DNA of 64,000 nt from Corynebacterium marambiense (lineage in GTDB: Bacteria > Actinomycetota > Actinomycetes > Mycobacteriales > Mycobacteriaceae): the NCBI RefSeq assembly GCF_016342275.1, contig NZ_JAEIOT010000016.1, positions 62,001 to 126,000 of the forward strand, read 5' to 3'. Positions 44,466 through 56,286 of the stretch are shown here, one piece after another. The first letter of the stretch is position 1; each line of letters starts with the position of its first letter. The notes below the pieces were generated by a model. That model ran no database searches. It was not told the DNA's origin and saw only the letters and a list, made by a program, of their open reading frames with translations. The position numbers and the translations under genes are program-made.

Positions 44466-45118
44466 CCCTCGTTGCGCGCATTTCCCACCGCGCGGTCGAC
44501 CTCCCGAAGTGACAGCATCGACACCATCTCCGGGCGGGCCGGGCGGAGCAGATCCCGGGCCTGCTCCGCAGCACCACCGATCCACATCGCCACCTCCTCG
44601 GGGGCGAGAATCCGGGGCATGCGGTCATGCAGCCGGGTCAACTGTTCCCCGACCGGTGTGGTCGTGATGATCGTGGCGGAGACGGTGTCCAGGCCGGTGT
44701 CCCAGAGCCCGGCGACCCACATCACCGGATCCCCCTCCGCCGGGTGCACGTAGTACGGCCGCTTCTCCCGCCACTCGTACCAGCCGTTGAGCGGAATCGC
44801 GCACCTCCTGTGGTCGAACGCATCCCGGAAAGAGGGTTTGTCCGGCGCGCTCTCGGCGCGAGCGTTGAACAGCACCGGACCGCCGTCGTCTTTTTTCCAG
44901 TGCGGCAGCAGCCCCCAGCGCGCGGGTGAGATCTCGACGTCGATCGCCTCCGGAACGCGCCCCGCCGGGCGCAGGATCGGAACGATCTGTGTGGGGGCGA
45001 TGTTGTACCGCGGCGGGGGTGTTCCCAGGGGTGCGGCGACCGAACGGACCCCGGGCAGCGCGGTCGCCGCACCGGTGAGAGCTTCGGATGTGGTGAACAG
45101 GACGAAACGGCCGCACAT
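44453..45118 (-). CDS. SRAP-domain protein (HMCES/YedK family)
   Basis: 221 residues from the ATG at 45118 so that Cys2 follows the initiator Met ([20 protein letters not shown]); Cys2 forms the covalent link to abasic DNA sites. Other catalytic parts: [30 protein letters not shown] with Glu, and [11 protein letters not shown] with the His. It protects abasic sites in single-stranded DNA. Its last codons have been replaced by the island: the natural end now lies at 41423. Counterpart of Rv3226c, divergent from aroA. Leaderless -10-like CATGAT lies seven bases before the ATG. Confidence 0.93.
   Translation of the reverse strand: MCGRFVLFTTSEALTGAATALPGVRSVAAPLGTPPPRYNIAPTQIVPILRPAGRVPEAIDVEISPARWGLLPHWKKDDGGPVLFNARAESAPDKPSFRDAFDHRRCAIPLNGWYEWREKRPYYVHPAEGDPVMWVAGLWDTGLDTVSATIITTTPVGEQLTRLHDRMPRILAPEEVAMWIGGAAEQARDLLRPARPEMVSMLSLREVDRAVGNARNEGQNC
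44466..44519 (-). repeat. Direct repeat B: 3' end of the SRAP gene next to the island
   Basis: 50 of 54 bases match copy A at 41463-41516. Reading [18 protein letters not shown] and then QNC in the intact SRAP frame. Confidence 0.85.
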
Positions 45119-45124
45119 ATTCCC

Positions 45125-45130
45125 TATCAT
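45125..45130 (+). promoter_or_regulatory. -10 element (TATCAT) of aroA, leaderless start
   Basis: TATCAT ends six bases before the GTG at 45137. GGAGGA lies directly against the GTG, too near to act as a normal ribosome site. Confidence 0.5.
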
Positions 45131-45136
45131 GGAGGA

Positions 45137-46480
45137 GTGAATTCACTGAAGCACTCTGATCCACCCCTGTGGTCCGCCCCCGTCGCATCCGCGCCCGTCG
45201 ATTGCGAGGTCACGGTCCCTGGTTCGAAGTCCATCACGAACCGGGCGCTGGTGCTCGCGGCACTGGCTGACGGCCCCTCCACGATCCGTGGGGCACTCCG
45301 TTCCCGGGACACGGAACTGATGATGAACGCGCTGCGTGGCATGGGCATCACCATCACCCCGTCCAACGACGATGGCACCGCGCTGACGGTCGATCCGGGC
45401 CAGCTCGGCGGCGGCGAGGTCGACTGCGGTCTGGCAGGAACGGTCATGCGTTTCGTGCCCCCGGTCGCGGCACTGGCGGGAGCCCCGGTGCACTTCGACG
45501 GCGACCCACAGGCCCGCAAACGCCCCATGTCCACCATCCTCAATGCCCTGCGTGATCTCGGTGTTGAGGTCACCGGTGACCGGCTCCCGTTCACCGTCGA
45601 CGCCTCCGACACCCCGCGCGGCGGCACCGTGGACATCGACGCATCGGCATCGAGCCAGTTCGTCTCCGGGCTGCTGCTGGCGGGGGCCCGGTTCAGCGAC
45701 GGCATCACCGTCCGACACACCGGAGACAGGCTCCCGAGTCAACCCCACATCGAGATGACCGTCGCCATGCTGCGCGAAGCCGGGGTGAGTGTCGACTGCT
45801 CGGCTGCCAACCGGTGGACGGTCCGACCGGGCCCCGTCGGTGCCCGGGCCTGGCTCGTCGAACCAGACCTGTCAAACGCCACCCCGTTCCTCGCCGCCGC
45901 CGCAGTAACAGGCGGGCGGGTCCGTATCCACGACTGGCCCACCCACACCACCCAGGCCGGCGATGCCATCCGGGGGATTCTCACCGAGATGGGCTGCGCG
46001 GTGGAGCTCTCCACTGACCCGAGGACCGGACGCCGGTCGCTCGCCGTCACCGGTCCGGCCGACGGCGTACTACGCGGTGTCTCCCGTGATCTCGGGGACA
46101 TCGGCGAGCTCACGCCGACGGTCGCGGCGCTGGCCGCCCTGGCCGATTCCCCTTCCGAGCTCACCGGCATCGCGCACCTGCGCGGCCACGAGACGGACCG
46201 GTTGAAGGCGTTGTCCGAAGGTCTCAACTCCCTCGGCGGCGACTGCACCGAGCTTCCCGATGGTCTGCACATCCGCCCCACAGGCGGATCCGCGCTGCAC
46301 GGCGGGGTGTGGGAGTCGCACCACGACCACCGCATGGCCACTGCGGGCGCGATCTTGGGGCTCGCGGTTCCCGGTGTCGAGGTTGTCGACATCGAGACCA
46401 CCGGCAAGACCCTCCCCGGATTCGAGCGGATGTGGGCGGAGATGCTCGCACCAGACGATGAGGCGTCCGAGCGTGGGTAG
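45137..46480 (+). CDS. aroA: 3-phosphoshikimate 1-carboxyvinyltransferase (EPSP synthase)
   Basis: 447 residues from the GTG at 45137. The family signatures are [57 protein letters not shown] and [14 protein letters not shown]. It joins phosphoenolpyruvate to shikimate 3-phosphate, the sixth step of aromatic amino acid synthesis, in the cytoplasm. Its 3' end overlaps rsgA by 23 bases. Counterpart of Rv3227; divergent from the SRAP gene. Confidence 0.96.
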   Translation: MNSLKHSDPPLWSAPVASAPVDCEVTVPGSKSITNRALVLAALADGPSTIRGALRSRDTELMMNALRGMGITITPSNDDGTALTVDPGQLGGGEVDCGLAGTVMRFVPPVAALAGAPVHFDGDPQARKRPMSTILNALRDLGVEVTGDRLPFTVDASDTPRGGTVDIDASASSQFVSGLLLAGARFSDGITVRHTGDRLPSQPHIEMTVAMLREAGVSVDCSAANRWTVRPGPVGARAWLVEPDLSNATPFLAAAAVTGGRVRIHDWPTHTTQAGDAIRGILTEMGCAVELSTDPRTGRRSLAVTGPADGVLRGVSRDLGDIGELTPTVAALAALADSPSELTGIAHLRGHETDRLKALSEGLNSLGGDCTELPDGLHIRPTGGSALHGGVWESHHDHRMATAGAILGLAVPGVEVVDIETTGKTLPGFERMWAEMLAPDDEASERG

Positions 46481-47489
46481 AGCACGCCGCGACTGGGACG
46501 AATCCGACGTCCGCGTGCGTCCACCCCGCCGGGGGACGCGCCCCAGGACGAAGGAACGCCCCACCCACGACGACGCCGAGTTCGGCATGGTCGTCAGCAA
46601 GGACCGCGGCCGGTGGGGAGTCATCCTAGATGGCACAGATCCACACTCCGATCCCCTGGTGTGCATGCGGGCCCGGGAACTCGGCCGGACCGCCATCGTG
46701 GTTGGTGACCGCGTCGGGGTCGTCGGGGACACCTCCGGCGAACCCGGGACGCTCGCCCGGATAGTGCGCCTCGAGGACCGCACCAGCGTGCTGCGCCGGA
46801 CGGCCGACGACACCGACCCATACGAACGCATCGTGGTGGGTAACGCCCGGCAGCTGCTCATCGTCTCCGCCGTCGCCGATCCACCGCCGCGCTCCGGATT
46901 CGTCGAACGTGCCCTCGTCGCCGCATTCGTCGGGGGGCTGAAACCCATCCTGTGCCTCACCAAATCGGACCTCGCGGACCCATCCGAGTTCGCCGCCGAG
47001 TTCCATGACCTGAACGTCCCCGTCGTGGTCTGCGGCATTGATGATCCCCTGGATCCCATCCAGGAGATCGTCGACCACTCGGTGACCGCACTGATCGGGC
47101 ATTCGGGGGTCGGTAAATCGACGCTGGTGAACCGCCTCGTACCCGACGCCGACCGGGCGACCGGTGTGGTGTCCGGGGTGGGCAAGGGACGACACACCTC
47201 GACCCAGTCGATAGCGCTCCCCCTACCCCACGGTGGCTGGATCGTCGACACACCGGGTATCCGTTCCTTCGGCCTCGCACACGTTGACGCGGATCAGGTC
47301 GTGGGCGTCTTCGAGGATCTCGCGGCCGCCGTCGCCGACTGCCCGCGGGGGTGCACGCACGCGGGTCCGCCCGCAGACCCGGAATGCGCGCTCGATACCC
47401 TCGAAGGGGCGAGTGCGCGCCGTGCCACCGCGGTCCGCCGCCTTCTTGAGGCACTTCGCAGCAACGACGACTGGGACCGGCAGGGGTAG
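46458..47489 (+). CDS. rsgA: Ribosome small subunit-dependent GTPase RsgA
   Basis: 343 residues from the ATG at 46458 ([20 protein letters not shown]); a GTG at 46473 is an alternative. OB-fold start, then circularly permuted GTPase motifs: LTKSDL (G4), then [15 protein letters not shown] (G1), and DTPGIRSF (G3). A C-terminal zinc knuckle [16 protein letters not shown] is present. It helps the late maturation of the 30S subunit. Overlaps aroA by 23 bases, so translationally linked. Confidence 0.94.
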   Translation: MRRPSVGRARRDWDESDVRVRPPRRGTRPRTKERPTHDDAEFGMVVSKDRGRWGVILDGTDPHSDPLVCMRARELGRTAIVVGDRVGVVGDTSGEPGTLARIVRLEDRTSVLRRTADDTDPYERIVVGNARQLLIVSAVADPPPRSGFVERALVAAFVGGLKPILCLTKSDLADPSEFAAEFHDLNVPVVVCGIDDPLDPIQEIVDHSVTALIGHSGVGKSTLVNRLVPDADRATGVVSGVGKGRHTSTQSIALPLPHGGWIVDTPGIRSFGLAHVDADQVVGVFEDLAAAVADCPRGCTHAGPPADPECALDTLEGASARRATAVRRLLEALRSNDDWDRQG

Positions 47490-47492
47490 GAC

Positions 47493-48926
47493 ATGGGCTG
47501 GTGGGTAGGTAGCGGGCACTCCCGCGAACAGGACAAGCAGGGAAATCCGTTGACCGAGCGCCAGCTCACCGACGCCCACCACGACCGGGATACCCACCAC
47601 AACGAGCCGACCGGTGGAGCGAACCCCGTGGCCCGGCCTCCAATGACCGTGACGCCGCTGAATCGTCTCGCGGTCCTGGCGATCGTCGCCGGAGCACTCA
47701 CCGGGTTGCTCGTCGCTTTGGGTAACCGGCTCATCGTGGCCACCGAGCAGTGGGTCTACGGTGCCCATCACCTCATCGTCCTGGATCCGGGCAGCAACGT
47801 GTCCCCTGAGCGCCTAGCCGTGACCCTGATCTGCGTCGGAGTCATCACCTCCTGGATCTGGTATCTCCTCGAACGCTTCGGCCGGCCCGCGGTCTCGGTC
47901 CCCGGTGCGATGCACGGCACTCCGATGCCCCTGTTTGAAACAGCGCTCTCCGCATTCACCCAGGTCGTCTCGGTTGCCGCCGGTGCTCCCGTCGGCCGGG
48001 AGAACGCCCCGCGACTGATGGGCGGCATGGTCGCATCCCGGCTCGCAACAGCGTTGTCCATCGACGCCGGTGCCCGTCGGATCCTCGTGGCGTCAGCCGC
48101 CGGTGCGGGCCTGGCGGCGAGCTTCCACCTCCCCCTCGCAGGCGCGCTGTTCGCACTGGAGCTGCTACTGGTCGAGATGTCGACCCGCACGGTGGTGTCC
48201 ACGATGCTCGCGTCCGCAACCGCTGTAGCGACGACGGGCATCTTCGTCGCCCCGCACCCGATCTACCACTCGGTACCGCTCAACGAACATCCGGACATGC
48301 TGCTCGCCGCGATACTCGTCGGCATCGTCTCCGGGATCTCCGGGCACTGGTTCGGCATCCTCGCCCGCAAGGCCGCAGCCTCCCGTCCCAGGGACGCGAA
48401 CATCCTCTGGGAGATGCCCTTCGTATTCACCCTGTGCGCGATCGCCGCCTATTTCCTGCCCGGTGTGTCGGCGAACGGGCGCTGGGCCGCGGAGACCATG
48501 TTCACCACCGGACTGCCCATCGGTGTCCTGCTTCTCCTCGGTATCGCCCGTGGCGCCATGATTCTCGCGTGTTTCCGGGCCGGGACCGTCGGCGGTACCC
48601 TCACCCCGGCCTTCGCACTCGGAGCGCTGACTGGTGGTGTCATCGGGATTCTCTGCCAACCGTTCTTCCCCGGTGTGCCCGTCGCGGCGTTCGCTCTCCT
48701 CGGGGCGGGGGCGTTCCTGTCGACGACGATGGCGGCACCGATGTTCGGCATGATCGCCGCTGTCGAGTTCACCGACCTCGCCGCCCAGGGCTACCTGGCG
48801 ATGTTCATCGCCGTCATCACGGCGGCCCTCGCAGTCCGGGTGTGGGGAGTCATCGTCGACAAGGACCAGCGCCAACGCCCCTTCACCTACGCCGCCTGGA
48901 CCACCGAGGCCGAGATCAAACCCTGA
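47493..48926 (+). CDS. ClC-family chloride channel/transporter
   Basis: 477 residues from the ATG at 47493, with an AGGGG site eight bases upstream. A 50-residue hydrophilic, His-rich tail precedes about ten to eleven membrane helices. Selectivity-filter motifs: GAPVGRENAPRL (usual GREGP is GRENAP), and VGGTLTPAFALG (usual GxFxP is GTLTP). A glutamate is present in the first motif as in antiporters. It is three bases after rsgA. A terminator follows. Confidence 0.88.
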   Translation: MGWWVGSGHSREQDKQGNPLTERQLTDAHHDRDTHHNEPTGGANPVARPPMTVTPLNRLAVLAIVAGALTGLLVALGNRLIVATEQWVYGAHHLIVLDPGSNVSPERLAVTLICVGVITSWIWYLLERFGRPAVSVPGAMHGTPMPLFETALSAFTQVVSVAAGAPVGRENAPRLMGGMVASRLATALSIDAGARRILVASAAGAGLAASFHLPLAGALFALELLLVEMSTRTVVSTMLASATAVATTGIFVAPHPIYHSVPLNEHPDMLLAAILVGIVSGISGHWFGILARKAAASRPRDANILWEMPFVFTLCAIAAYFLPGVSANGRWAAETMFTTGLPIGVLLLLGIARGAMILACFRAGTVGGTLTPAFALGALTGGVIGILCQPFFPGVPVAAFALLGAGAFLSTTMAAPMFGMIAAVEFTDLAAQGYLAMFIAVITAALAVRVWGVIVDKDQRQRPFTYAAWTTEAEIKP

Positions 48927-48934
48927 CCGGAAAA

Positions 48935-48980
48935 CGCCACGCCCGTCCCTCCGCTGATCGCGGGCGGGACGGGCGTGGCG
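48935..48980 (+). terminator. Bidirectional terminator after the ClC gene
   Basis: CGCCACGCCCGTCCC pairs fully with GGGACGGGCGTGGCG over 15 bases. It serves the ClC gene and, from the other side, the desaturase operon. Confidence 0.85.
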
Positions 48981-48999
48981 GGCGCCGCTGGTGGGGTGG

Positions 49000-50304
49000 T
49001 CAGTGGCGGGTCGTCTCCACAGGGGTGTGATAGGGACTGCGACCGGTGAGGCCTCTGATGCCCTCGACCACCGTGGGCCGGAGCTTCTCCAGCATCTTCA
49101 GGCCCGTCCGCAACCCTTTGCGGACACCATCGGCAGCGGCGCCGACATGCAGCTTCTCCTCGACCTCGGGATACTTCGTGAATGCCGCATTGGACCGTAC
49201 CTCCGGCGCATTGTCCGGGTCGGCCGCAAGATACTTGTTCGGTAGCGACAACTTCAACAACGTCCGTTGCACCTTGAGAAGCTGCATCGGGAAGGAATCG
49301 GTGTTGTAGGGCAACTCGAATTCGCGCGCGATCTCCTCGACCCGCTTCCCGACCTCCGCAAGCCGATTCGAGGGCATATCCGGGAACAGGTGGTGCTCGA
49401 TCTGGTAGTTCAGGTTGCCGGAGAGAATCGTCAGCAGCTTTCCACCCTTGAAGTTCGCCGAGCCGAGCATCTGCCGCAAATACCACTCGTTGTGGTCCTC
49501 CGTGGCGTACTGCTCCTTCGTAAACGTCTCCGTCTCGTCGGGGAAGTGTCCACAGAAAATCACCAGGTACGCCCACACGCTGCGGATCCAGTTGGCGAAA
49601 GCGTTCGCGGTGACGGTGTGCACATAGTTCGGCCCGGAGAGCGCGGGGAACATGACATAGTCCTTGACCACCTGCCGCTTTGACTTGTGCACCGCCTCCC
49701 AGAAACGGACCTTCGTCTCGTCCCAACCCTGCTTGCCCGCGAAATAGCGGCCGAGCTCCACATCATAGAACGCGATCGCCCACTGGAACAGCGATGCCAA
49801 AACCACGTTGGTCACCGGCTGGAACGCGTGCTGCGGGGTCCACTTGCGGTCGCGGGTGACCCGCAGGATGCCGTATCCCACGTCGTTGTCCATGCCGATG
49901 ATGTTGGTGTACTTGTGGTGAACATAATTGTGGGAGTGCATCCACTGGGAGGACGGGCAGGTCATGTCCCATTCCCAGGTGGTCGAATGGATCTCCGGAT
50001 CATTCATCCAGTCCCACTGCCCATGGATGACGTTGTGCCCGATCTCCATGTTCTCCAGGATCTTGGAGACCGCGAGCATTCCGCTACCCGCCCACCAGAG
50101 CGGTTTCTTGTGGCTGAACAGCAGCGTCGCCCGCCCAGCGATCTCGAGTGAGCGTTGGAACCGGATGAGTCCCTTGATGTACCGGACGTCGTCCTCGCCC
50201 AAGTCCGCCTCGATCTCGGCCTTGATGGCGTCGAGACGACGCCCGATCTCGGCGATGTCCTCGTCGGTCAGGTGGGAATAGGCCCGGATGTTGTCGATGG
50301 CCAT
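49000..50304 (-). CDS. Membrane fatty acid desaturase (DesA3 type)
   Basis: 434 residues. The three His boxes are HNVIH (GHNVIHGQWDWMND), HNYVHH (MHSHNYVHHKYTN) and EHHLFP (LNYQIEHHLFPDMPSNR), and hydrophobic segments frame them (LLFSHKKPLWWAGSGMLAV, LFQWAIAFY). Acyl-CoA desaturases of this type insert a delta-9 double bond, using electrons from a dedicated reductase. The ferredoxin-type reductase lies upstream in the same operon, a 52-base gap away. Counterpart of Rv3229c. Confidence 0.93.
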   Translation of the reverse strand: MAIDNIRAYSHLTDEDIAEIGRRLDAIKAEIEADLGEDDVRYIKGLIRFQRSLEIAGRATLLFSHKKPLWWAGSGMLAVSKILENMEIGHNVIHGQWDWMNDPEIHSTTWEWDMTCPSSQWMHSHNYVHHKYTNIIGMDNDVGYGILRVTRDRKWTPQHAFQPVTNVVLASLFQWAIAFYDVELGRYFAGKQGWDETKVRFWEAVHKSKRQVVKDYVMFPALSGPNYVHTVTANAFANWIRSVWAYLVIFCGHFPDETETFTKEQYATEDHNEWYLRQMLGSANFKGGKLLTILSGNLNYQIEHHLFPDMPSNRLAEVGKRVEEIAREFELPYNTDSFPMQLLKVQRTLLKLSLPNKYLAADPDNAPEVRSNAAFTKYPEVEEKLHVGAAADGVRKGLRTGLKMLEKLRPTVVEGIRGLTGRSPYHTPVETTRH

Positions 50305-50356
50305 GTCGGTGTCCTTAGGGTTTTCGTTCGGTGGGTGTTGGGGATGGGGCTATAGG

Positions 50357-51436
50357 TCAGACATCGACGGAGACGTCCCCCGCGGCGACGCACACGCAGG
50401 TGCGGATCCGCTCCCCCGGCCCGTGCACGTCGCCGGTCCGTAGGTCGTGGACATATCCGTCGGTCAGCGGCCGCACACAGGTCTGGCAGATACCCATGCG
50501 GCATCCGAAGGTGAGCTGGATACCCGCGCTCTCCGCGGCTTCAAGCAGTGTCGTCGCACCGTCAGCGTGACAGCTCCCCCGGTGCCCGAAGGTGATCTCG
50601 CCACCGGTCGCCGCACTGCTGCGGTCAAGGGTGAACCGCTCGGTGCGGAGTTCCTCATCAGTGTCGAGCTCCGACCACCAGGCTTCCAGGGCATCGAGCA
50701 TCTCGTTCGGTCCACAGGCGTAAGCGGTGCGCTCGGTAACATCCGGAACGATCTCGCCGACCGTCTCCGGTGTCAGGCGCCCCTCCTGGCTCGTGATGCG
50801 CACGATCGCGGTGAAACCCGGGTGTTCCCGGCGGAGCTTCTCGATGACATCCGAGAACAGCAGGTCCTCTTCGGTTCTCACCGAATGGATCAGGGTCACG
50901 TCGCCGAACTGGTCCCGGTCGGCGAGGGTCCGCAGCATGCTGATCACCGGGGTGATGCCCGTTCCAGCTGTGATGAACAGCAGTTTCCCGGGGATCGGGT
51001 CGGTCAGGTGGAAATCCCCCGCCGGCGCCCCGATCCGCACCGTCATTCCGGGGTGTGCACTCCCGACCAGGTGGTTGGAGAGTTTTCCCCGTTCAACCGC
51101 GCGGACCGTGATGGACAACAGATCACCTGCGGGACGGGGGCTGCAGGTCAGCGAGTAGGAGCGCCACACGTAGCGTCCGTCGATCTGAACGCCGATCCCA
51201 ATGTACTGGCCGGCCTCGAAATCGACGGGTACCCCCCATCCGGGACGGATCACCAGGTTGACGGTGCCCTCCGTCGCCCTGGAGACGCTGACTATCTGGC
51301 CCCGGAGCTCCCGCACGGACCACAGCGGATTGACCAGCTGCGTGTAATCATCGGGGAGGAGGGGGGTAGTGAAACGTCGCAGTACATGACGCAAGGCACC
51401 GAGCCCGTCCCGCGCCCTGGCGGCTTTGGTGACCAC
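50357..51436 (-). CDS. Ferredoxin reductase-type oxidoreductase, electron donor to the desaturase
   Basis: 359 residues from a GTG at 51436. FAD part: GQYIGIGVQIDGRYVWRSYS (RxYS), NAD(P) part: LLFITAGTGITPVISML, and YACGPNEML. C-terminal 2Fe-2S ferredoxin: TFGCRMGICQTCVRPL with a fourth Cys in RIRTCVCV. It moves electrons from NAD(P)H to the desaturase downstream. The promoter region contains a pair of exact palindromes. Counterpart of Rv3230c. Confidence 0.92.
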   Translation of the reverse strand: MVTKAARARDGLGALRHVLRRFTTPLLPDDYTQLVNPLWSVRELRGQIVSVSRATEGTVNLVIRPGWGVPVDFEAGQYIGIGVQIDGRYVWRSYSLTCSPRPAGDLLSITVRAVERGKLSNHLVGSAHPGMTVRIGAPAGDFHLTDPIPGKLLFITAGTGITPVISMLRTLADRDQFGDVTLIHSVRTEEDLLFSDVIEKLRREHPGFTAIVRITSQEGRLTPETVGEIVPDVTERTAYACGPNEMLDALEAWWSELDTDEELRTERFTLDRSSAATGGEITFGHRGSCHADGATTLLEAAESAGIQLTFGCRMGICQTCVRPLTDGYVHDLRTGDVHGPGERIRTCVCVAAGDVSVDV

Positions 51437-51480
51437 AGGTGATTCACTGTCCTTACACTTTTCCGGATGTTGGTACGAGA

Positions 51481-51508
51481 CCGTAGCTTACGGCAACGTA
51501 GGTTACGT
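51481..51508. promoter_or_regulatory. Double palindromic operator upstream of the desaturase operon
   Basis: CCGTAGCTTACGG (51481-51493) and ACGTAGGTTACGT (51496-51508) are each exact 5-bp dyads with a 3-base spacer, 15 bases apart centre to centre. They lie about 45 bases upstream of the reductase start. Twin sites of this kind suit a TetR-type dimer pair controlling fatty acid desaturation. No such regulator gene is in the window. Confidence 0.65.
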
Positions 51509-51632
51509 GTCCAAGCGGGACACGACATCCGGTTTCATACGCGGGGAATCCGCGGCCTGCACCGGAACGCCCGACACCTCCCCTGGCCCTCCAACCGGGC
51601 TGTACCCCTGTCCTCCCCGAAAACTCCCCCGC

Positions 51633-52139
51633 TCAGAGGAGCTGCACCAACGCGTCCAACTCCTGCACCTCGTACCAGGCCATGAAGTTGTCCAGGGCGT
51701 CACCGACCGTCAGCTCAGCGTCCTCGTCCCCGAGATCCGCGGCATCCACGACCTCGACGGCGGCAGCGGTCGCGGCCTCGCTGCCTGCGATGTCGACGTG
51801 GAAGCACACGATGTCAGCCAGATCGACCCGCGGCGGATCCAGCCGCACCACAGACTCACCCGACTCGGGGGACACCTCGACGGAACCGTCATCGATGTCC
51901 GCGGAGATCACCACTCTCCGGTGCGGGAACCGGTCTTGTTCTCCCGTCGCCAGCAGGCGGAGCGAGGCCCGCGCTGCATCCTGGAACGCCAGGTGCGCGA
52001 TCTCCTCCTCATCCCCCGAGGTATAGAACTCGAGCAGAGCGGGGGTGACCGCGAAACCCCAGCCGCCTCTCGCCGGGACGGAACGCTCCTCGGCGAGTGC
52101 GGACAGCATGTCGAAGGTCGCCGGAATATAAACGCGCAC
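51633..52139 (-). CDS. DUF6912 family protein
   Basis: 168 residues. MRVYIPATFDMLSALAEERS starts the protein; ADIVCFHVDIAGSEAATAAA and LTVGDALDNFMAWYEVQELD are the conserved later blocks. Cytoplasmic, of unknown function, and found beside the HAD-type gene in Mycobacteriales (Rv3231c by position). The start overlaps nothing; the HAD gene ends three bases before it. Confidence 0.85.
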   Translation of the reverse strand: MRVYIPATFDMLSALAEERSVPARGGWGFAVTPALLEFYTSGDEEEIAHLAFQDAARASLRLLATGEQDRFPHRRVVISADIDDGSVEVSPESGESVVRLDPPRVDLADIVCFHVDIAGSEAATAAAVEVVDAADLGDEDAELTVGDALDNFMAWYEVQELDALVQLL

Positions 52140-52142
52140 CGC

Positions 52143-52553
52143 TCAGAACTCCCCTTCGATACCGAACAAGCCCGTAATCTCGACGACGGCACGGTCGAAC
52201 TGCTGGTAATAGACACCGACCAGGCCCGCACGCACGGCCGCGTGCACGTTGATGATGGAGTCATCGACCATGACGCAGTCCTGGCGCTTCAGCTCGATGG
52301 CGTCGGCGGCGGCCTGGAAAGCCCCCTCCTCGGGTTTCTCAACGCCGACCTCACCCGAGAGCACCACGGCGTCGACGATGCCGCGGTATTCCAGCTCGCG
52401 GATCGGTTCGGCACCGGGGCCTCCGGGGTCATTGGAAAGCACGGCCGTGGCCACGCCGTTCTTCTTGGCAGCCGTCAGCAGGTTCCGCCACCGACGTTGG
52501 TCCTCCTCTGTCCCGTCCAGGACACCACAGTAATCGACGATCAGTCCACGCAC
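52143..52553 (-). CDS. HAD-superfamily hydrolase, small form
   Basis: 136 residues from the GTG at 52553 (VRGLIVDYCGVLDGTEEDQR), with GGAGAG eight bases before it; the longer frame to 52661 is not supported. Motif I reads VDYCGVLDG: the first Asp is kept but the second Asp of DxD is Cys. Motif II is VLSNDPGG, motif III Lys in VGVEKPEEGAFQAAADA, motif IV VMVDDSIINVHAA. The lack of the second Asp is seen in subgroups with altered phosphatase activity. Substrate unknown. Confidence 0.8.
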   Translation of the reverse strand: MRGLIVDYCGVLDGTEEDQRRWRNLLTAAKKNGVATAVLSNDPGGPGAEPIRELEYRGIVDAVVLSGEVGVEKPEEGAFQAAADAIELKRQDCVMVDDSIINVHAAVRAGLVGVYYQQFDRAVVEITGLFGIEGEF

Positions 52554-52846
52554 TTTTGTTCTCTCCGCTCCTCGGACACGTTTTACCGGCGTTCGACCTC
52601 CCGGCCGACGCGTGCCGACGGATCGGACGTCATCGGACGCCCGCAACCCCGGCACCACCAAGGTAGTCGGTCACCAGCCCCGCTGTCGCGCCGGGTAGCC
52701 CACGACCCGGCCCGACAGGCTCTTCGTCGCCGCACATCGACCCCTCTGTGGCGAACCCGTCGCACGGGTCCGGAACCGGGTGCGGGCACACGGGGTCCAT
52801 AGAAGCAGGACACCTCGCCAGACTCATCCCCATTCAGGAGCGAACC
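52554..52846. other. Divergent intergenic region
   Basis: About 290 bases without a supported gene between the HAD gene and the Rv3235-like gene. It contains the dyad ccgggtagcccacgacccgg near 52692. Frames across it are not convincing. Confidence 0.5.
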
Positions 52847-53329
52847 ATGCTGACCACAGTTCCCGGACACGTTCACGTGAAGACCATCCGCCGACAGGAA
52901 CACCGTTCCGCCGAACCTCCCACACGGGCCCACCCCCGTGGGTCCTACGGCCCGTCGACCACGGCATCTCCGGAAGCCAGACGGGCGAGTCACCGTCTGA
53001 TCGTCGTCTGTCTCGAGGCCGCATTTGCTGTACGACCCCCCACCCAACTGCGCATGGCCGAGTACTCGGTGCAGGTGCGGCAGCTCGTGCAGATCCGCCA
53101 CCGGCAGATTCTCCGTGGAAGATCGGGGAAAGCAGGCCGTGTCACCCTGACCTCACTGCACATCCGGAGGGAGGATACCGTCCCCGACGACACGGGGACC
53201 GCCGGGAAGATGCTTCTCGAGGTCTGCGGATCCGCCCGTGCGGCGGGGCGACGCTGGGCATTCGCGGCCAGGATCGAGCGAGACACCGAGACCCGCCCCT
53301 GGCGGATGACGGCCCTCCGCCTGTTCTGA
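52847..53329 (+). CDS. Rv3235-family protein
   Basis: 160 residues from the ATG at 52847, after CAGGAG. The N-terminal half is Arg/Pro-rich and poorly ordered; the conserved part is SHRLIVVCLEAAFAVRPPTQ and the end RRWAFAARIERDTETRPWRM, then TALRLF. The family is found upstream of secA in Mycobacteriales (Rv3235) with unknown function; it may bind nucleic acid or the ribosome because of the basic N-terminus. Confidence 0.75.
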   Translation: MLTTVPGHVHVKTIRRQEHRSAEPPTRAHPRGSYGPSTTASPEARRASHRLIVVCLEAAFAVRPPTQLRMAEYSVQVRQLVQIRHRQILRGRSGKAGRVTLTSLHIRREDTVPDDTGTAGKMLLEVCGSARAAGRRWAFAARIERDTETRPWRMTALRLF

Positions 53330-53351
53330 GCCCCGAGCCTCCGGGCACTGC

Positions 53352-53401
53352 AAAGCGGGCGCACCCACCGCCGCTGCCGGCTGGTGTGCACACCCGCTTC
53401 T
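53352..53401. terminator. Terminator between the Rv3235-like gene and secA
   Basis: AAAGCGGGCGCACCCACC pairs with GGTGTGCACACCCGCTTC in a long, slightly interrupted stem. It can serve both genes. Confidence 0.65.
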
Positions 53402-53446
53402 GTCTATCACCACAACCCACCGGGGGCCACGGCGTGACTCAGTCGA

Positions 53447-56089
<2,643 letters not shown>

Positions 56090-56164
56090 GGGCAATCGTC
56101 CTTTGTCTTTTGTGGGTTCAAGCGGATGGATTCCCGATCATTCTACGCGCCCACCGGACATGGG

Positions 56165-56205
56165 AAGCACCCGCCACCTCACATCCGGTGTGGGTGACGG
56201 GTGCT
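56165..56205 (-). terminator. Hairpin after hpf
   Basis: On the minus strand AGCACCCGTCACCC and GGTGGCGGGTGCT form the stem. No T-run follows, so its strength is uncertain. Confidence 0.45.
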
Positions 56206-56286
56206 CAGGTCCCGGATTACATAGATCCGGAGCGGTGCCGACAACTCCCGCCTCAGCGAAAGTGCTGCACAGGCGACCGTATCCGA

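Larger units (their letters stand above)
41463..44519. mobile_element. AT-rich genomic island inserted in the 3' end of the SRAP gene
   Basis: Bounded by the two 54-bp repeats of the SRAP 3' end. Base composition inside is clearly lower in G+C than the flanks, with A/T-runs (for example 41800-41830 and 42380-42420). Contents: a two-gene minus operon (43993-44224 region and 42365-43993) and gene-poor stretches at both ends. The gene copy attached to the SRAP body now ends in GQNC. No recombinase gene is visible; it may have been lost or supplied in trans. Confidence 0.75.
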
